Source: Chryseobacterium sp. JAH (lineage in GTDB: Bacteria; Bacteroidota; Bacteroidia; Flavobacteriales; Weeksellaceae). From it: a stretch of 64,000 nt of DNA. The stretch is taken from positions 167,032-231,031 of the forward strand of contig NZ_LMAH01000007.1 in the NCBI RefSeq assembly GCF_001507335.1, given 5' to 3'. The notes under the pieces were generated by a model. It had not been told where the DNA came from. It worked only from the letters and a program-made list of their open reading frames with translations, and made no database searches. The position numbers and the translations under genes were made by a program. Below are positions 62,089 through 64,000 of this stretch, piece after piece; the first letter of the stretch is position 1, and each line of letters begins with the position of its first letter.

Positions 62089-62949
62089 ATGAAAGGAATT
62101 ATTTTAGCAGGCGGTTCAGGAACAAGATTATTCCCACTGACAATTGCCGTAAGTAAGCAACTGATGCCGGTTTATGACAAGCCGATGATTTACTACCCGC
62201 TTTCAACATTGTTGTTGGCAGGAATTAAAGACATCCTCATCATCACAACCCCTCATGATCAGGCCGGATTTGTGAAACTTTTAGGAGACGGTTCACAGAT
62301 AGGGTGTAATATCGAATATGTAGTTCAGCCAAGTCCTGACGGTCTTGCACAGGCTTTTATTTTGGGTGATCAATTTATTGGTAACGATTCTGCTGCATTG
62401 GTTTTGGGAGATAATATCTTCTACGGTTCAGAAATGGGAACTTTATTAAAAAACAAAACCAACCCTGATGGCGGTGTCGTTTTCGCTTATCACGTTGCCG
62501 ATCCGGAAAGATATGGCGTGGTAGAATTTGACGATCAATTTAAGGCTGTTTCTATTGAAGAGAAACCTACGCAACCCAAATCAAATTATGCTGTTCCCGG
62601 ATTATATTTTTATGATAATGAAGTGGTAGAAATCGCTAAAAATATTAAACCTTCCCCCAGAGGCGAATTGGAAATTACGGACATCAATAACGTTTATTTA
62701 AGTAAAGGTAAGCTTGAAGTTGGTGTTTTAGACCGTGGTACTGCGTGGCTTGATACCGGAACATTTGATTCTTTAAATGATGCTTCAGAATTTGTACGCG
62801 TGATTGAAAAAAGACAGGGTTTCAAAATTGGATGTATCGAAGAAATCGCTTTCAGGAACGGATTCATCAATGAAGAAAAACTCCTCGAAACTGCTACAAA
62901 ATATGGTAAAAGCGGTTATGGAGAGTATTTGAAAGAGTTGGTTAAATAA
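62089..62949 (+). CDS. rfbA: Glucose-1-phosphate thymidylyltransferase
   Basis: The 286-residue enzyme makes dTDP-glucose from glucose-1-phosphate and dTTP. The nucleotidyltransferase motif [21 protein letters not shown] is at residues 3-23 (GGSGTRL), [19 protein letters not shown] (about 23-41), [12 protein letters not shown] (about 84-95), VLGDNIFYG (about 106-114) and a later [20 protein letters not shown] (about 151-170). It is the last gene of the locus before a terminator; no rfbD is present in the window. Confidence 0.95.
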   Translation: MKGIILAGGSGTRLFPLTIAVSKQLMPVYDKPMIYYPLSTLLLAGIKDILIITTPHDQAGFVKLLGDGSQIGCNIEYVVQPSPDGLAQAFILGDQFIGNDSAALVLGDNIFYGSEMGTLLKNKTNPDGGVVFAYHVADPERYGVVEFDDQFKAVSIEEKPTQPKSNYAVPGLYFYDNEVVEIAKNIKPSPRGELEITDINNVYLSKGKLEVGVLDRGTAWLDTGTFDSLNDASEFVRVIEKRQGFKIGCIEEIAFRNGFINEEKLLETATKYGKSGYGEYLKELVK

Positions 62950-62968
62950 ATAATTACAGAACATTATA

Positions 62969-63003
62969 CAAAAATGAGATATATTACATATCTCATTTTT
63001 TAT
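62969..63003 (+). terminator. Terminator at the end of the polysaccharide locus
   Basis: AAAAATGAGATAT and ATATCTCATTTTT form a perfect stem of about 13 bp around a 5-base loop, followed by more T. Confidence 0.88.
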
Positions 63004-63208
63004 TGATTTTGTTTCTAATACGACACTCTATCGTAGCGATAGAACACTTGCAGATTTACACTTTGTACTATATAAATTATTTGGATTCTATGTCGAAGTA
63101 ACTTATAAAGCGGAACAGAATAAGATTGTCACTAAAACTGTCTTTTTAAATTTAAAAGATTAAAGTAATATTTTTCAGCCTTATCAAAACAGGAGAATCT
63201 AAAGTAAA

Positions 63209-63496
63209 TTAAGATTTTTTTAATTTGGCGAGTTTTGCATACTCTTCTATATTAAAATCGAAGAATTCTTGCATAGTAACATTAAGTTCTCTGAAAATAA
63301 CAAGTAAAGTTTCGAATTCAGGGTTTGTATTTCCTCGTTCTAATTCACCAATTGTTTTCTTTACAAGACCCGTTCTTAATCCTAATTCCTCCTGTGAAAT
63401 GGGTTTTTTTGTTTCTGGATTAATAATTTTCTGTCTTAATTCAAAAATCCTGTAACCCAGAGCTTTTTTAGCAATATTAAAAGTCTCATCTTTCAT
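63209..63496 (-). CDS. Small XRE-type helix-turn-helix regulator
   Basis: The 95-residue protein has a Cro/CI-type HTH: ISQEELGLRTGLVKKTIGEL (about 33-52) contains the turn and recognition helix, preceded by RIFELRQKII and followed by NTNPEFETLLVIFRELNVTMQEF. The end is Lys-rich. It is convergent to the end of the polysaccharide locus and could be a local regulator, but its targets are unknown. Reading frames on the opposite strand are shadows. Confidence 0.85.
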   Translation of the reverse strand: MKDETFNIAKKALGYRIFELRQKIINPETKKPISQEELGLRTGLVKKTIGELERGNTNPEFETLLVIFRELNVTMQEFFDFNIEEYAKLAKLKKS

Positions 63497-63570
63497 TGAT
63501 TGTAAAATTCTTGCTTTAGATCTAAATTTTAGGATACTTATAAGTGTCTATTAAGATATTTTTTTTATAT

Positions 63571-63601
63571 TTGTAAAATAAGTTACTGAAATGTAACTTT
63601 G
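63571..63601 (+). promoter_or_regulatory. Flavobacterial promoter of a putative RNA
   Basis: TTG at 63571-63573 and TAACTTTG at 63594-63601 are separated by 20 bases, an excellent match to TTG-(17-23)-TAnnTTTG. No open reading frame of plausible length follows. Confidence 0.75.
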
Positions 63602-63606
63602 CGATA

Positions 63607-63781
63607 CTTCAAAGAAATTTAGAAGCTATTGCTTAGAGTCTCGGTTCGAAAACTGGTAATTTTTAAATCCCTGAGATAATAAGTAAGCGGCTCACGACCT
63701 AGGCGTGGGTCTCTCTTATCTTGGGATGGGTATACCAGTGCCTCGAATCAGATAATGTAGAGTACCCATGCCGTCTTTTTT
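63607..63781 (+). ncRNA. Putative structured RNA with a rod-like fold, 6S-like candidate
   Basis: The RNA should begin near 63607 and could end at the T run 63775-63781 (about 175 nt, the size of 6S RNA). Nested helices are visible: TCTCGGTTCG (63639-63648) with CGAATCAGA (63744-63752, one bulge), ACTGGTA (63652-63658) with TACCAGT (63733-63739), CCCTGAGATAA (63669-63679) with TTATCTTGGG (63716-63725), and CTCACG (63691-63696) with CGTGGG (63704-63709). The 10-by-7-base internal loop between the second and third helix resembles the central bubble of 6S RNA. Assignment to the flavobacterial 6S family is a guess; another structured RNA is possible. Confidence 0.45.
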
Positions 63782-64000
63782 CAATGAAGTTCACCCATAT
63801 CTACTTAAAGATCTAAGCCCGCTTCACCACATAGAGTATCTTGACATGATACAATAGGGTGTACAACCTATTGCGGCTTTTAAAGCTTACACGGGACAAA
63901 TTTTCATACCTATTAATTAATGCTTTCCGGTGTCTTTTGGTCACTGCTCAAAGACCTCACCATGTCCTTTTTCAAACCAAAAGGCACTTAGGAAAGTTTT

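Larger units (their letters stand above)
63497..64000. other. Gene-free end of the window with one probable RNA
   Basis: No protein gene was found. A promoter and a rod-like RNA candidate occupy 63571-63781 (separate entries). After 63782 the sequence holds a 7-bp hairpin CAATAGG...CCTATTG (near 63854-63873) and nothing I recognise; it may belong to a neighbouring element that continues outside the window. Confidence 0.5.

Noticed and set aside
63639..63752. tRNA gene suggested by GGTTCGAA
   Set aside because: No acceptor or anticodon stems fit; the word pairs within the larger rod-like fold instead.
63782..64000. Remnant of a transposase or other protein at the window end
   Set aside because: Both strands have frequent stops and no motif was recognised; too little sequence to decide.

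Overview
The window looks like a chromosomal segment of a flavobacterium close to Chryseobacterium/Weeksellaceae. The gene families are typical of Bacteroidetes, the DNA is AT-rich, several promoters match the flavobacterial form TTG-(about 20 nt)-TAnnTTTG, and dispersed repeats of the GTCATTCCGAGGAA / GTCATCCTGAG kind sit between genes. No tRNA or rRNA gene, CRISPR array, intact insertion sequence or prophage was seen.

Layout. (1) 1-4015: the 3' end of aroA, two small exported unknown proteins, a short-chain dehydrogenase and an Omp85-type outer-membrane barrel. (2) 4235-9542: a compact secretion locus encoding a small exported beta-rich protein, a PapD/DUF916-like periplasmic protein, a 906-residue outer-membrane protein laid out like an usher, and two more small exported beta-rich proteins. 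It resembles a chaperone-usher pilus operon but matches no classical family by eye, and it is the best candidate here for an undescribed system. (3) 9543-10857: 1.3 kb without genes, holding a 258-bp palindrome and an RNA-like dispersed element. (4) 10858-30214: housekeeping and unknown genes: rpoN, an ECF sigma factor with a membrane partner, the RNase P RNA, a PPK2 kinase, valS, several small metabolic genes, an HTH/membrane-protein pair behind tandem operator-like palindromes, and class Ia ribonucleotide reductase (nrdA, nrdB) without ATP-cones and with a cluster of DnaA-box-like sites upstream. (5) 30644-36030: a MacAB-like ABC exporter interrupted by a decayed four-helix-bundle cassette between direct repeats. 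(6) 36720-38667: glyA and recX, with 13 copies of a heptamer directly before recX. (7) 39138-62949: a Wzx/Wzy-type capsule or exopolysaccharide locus. (8) 63209-64000: an HTH regulator and a probable structured RNA behind a near-perfect flavobacterial promoter.

How the polysaccharide genes work together. A membrane 4,6-dehydratase, a 4-epimerase and a 6-dehydrogenase make activated amino and uronic sugars. A PglC/WcaJ-like transferase, with a paired epimerase, starts the repeat unit on the lipid carrier. Glycosyltransferases extend it, two hexapeptide-repeat and two membrane acyltransferases decorate it, Wzx flips it, an EpsG/Wzy protein polymerises it, and a Wza-like lipoprotein with a Wzc-like tyrosine autokinase exports it. 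rfbB, rfbC and rfbA supply dTDP-4-keto-rhamnose; no rfbD is present in the window. The middle of the locus (about 45.5-58.6 kb) is visibly more AT-rich than glyA or the rfb genes, as is usual for exchangeable capsule cores. All functions are inferred from motifs read by eye; no database search was run.
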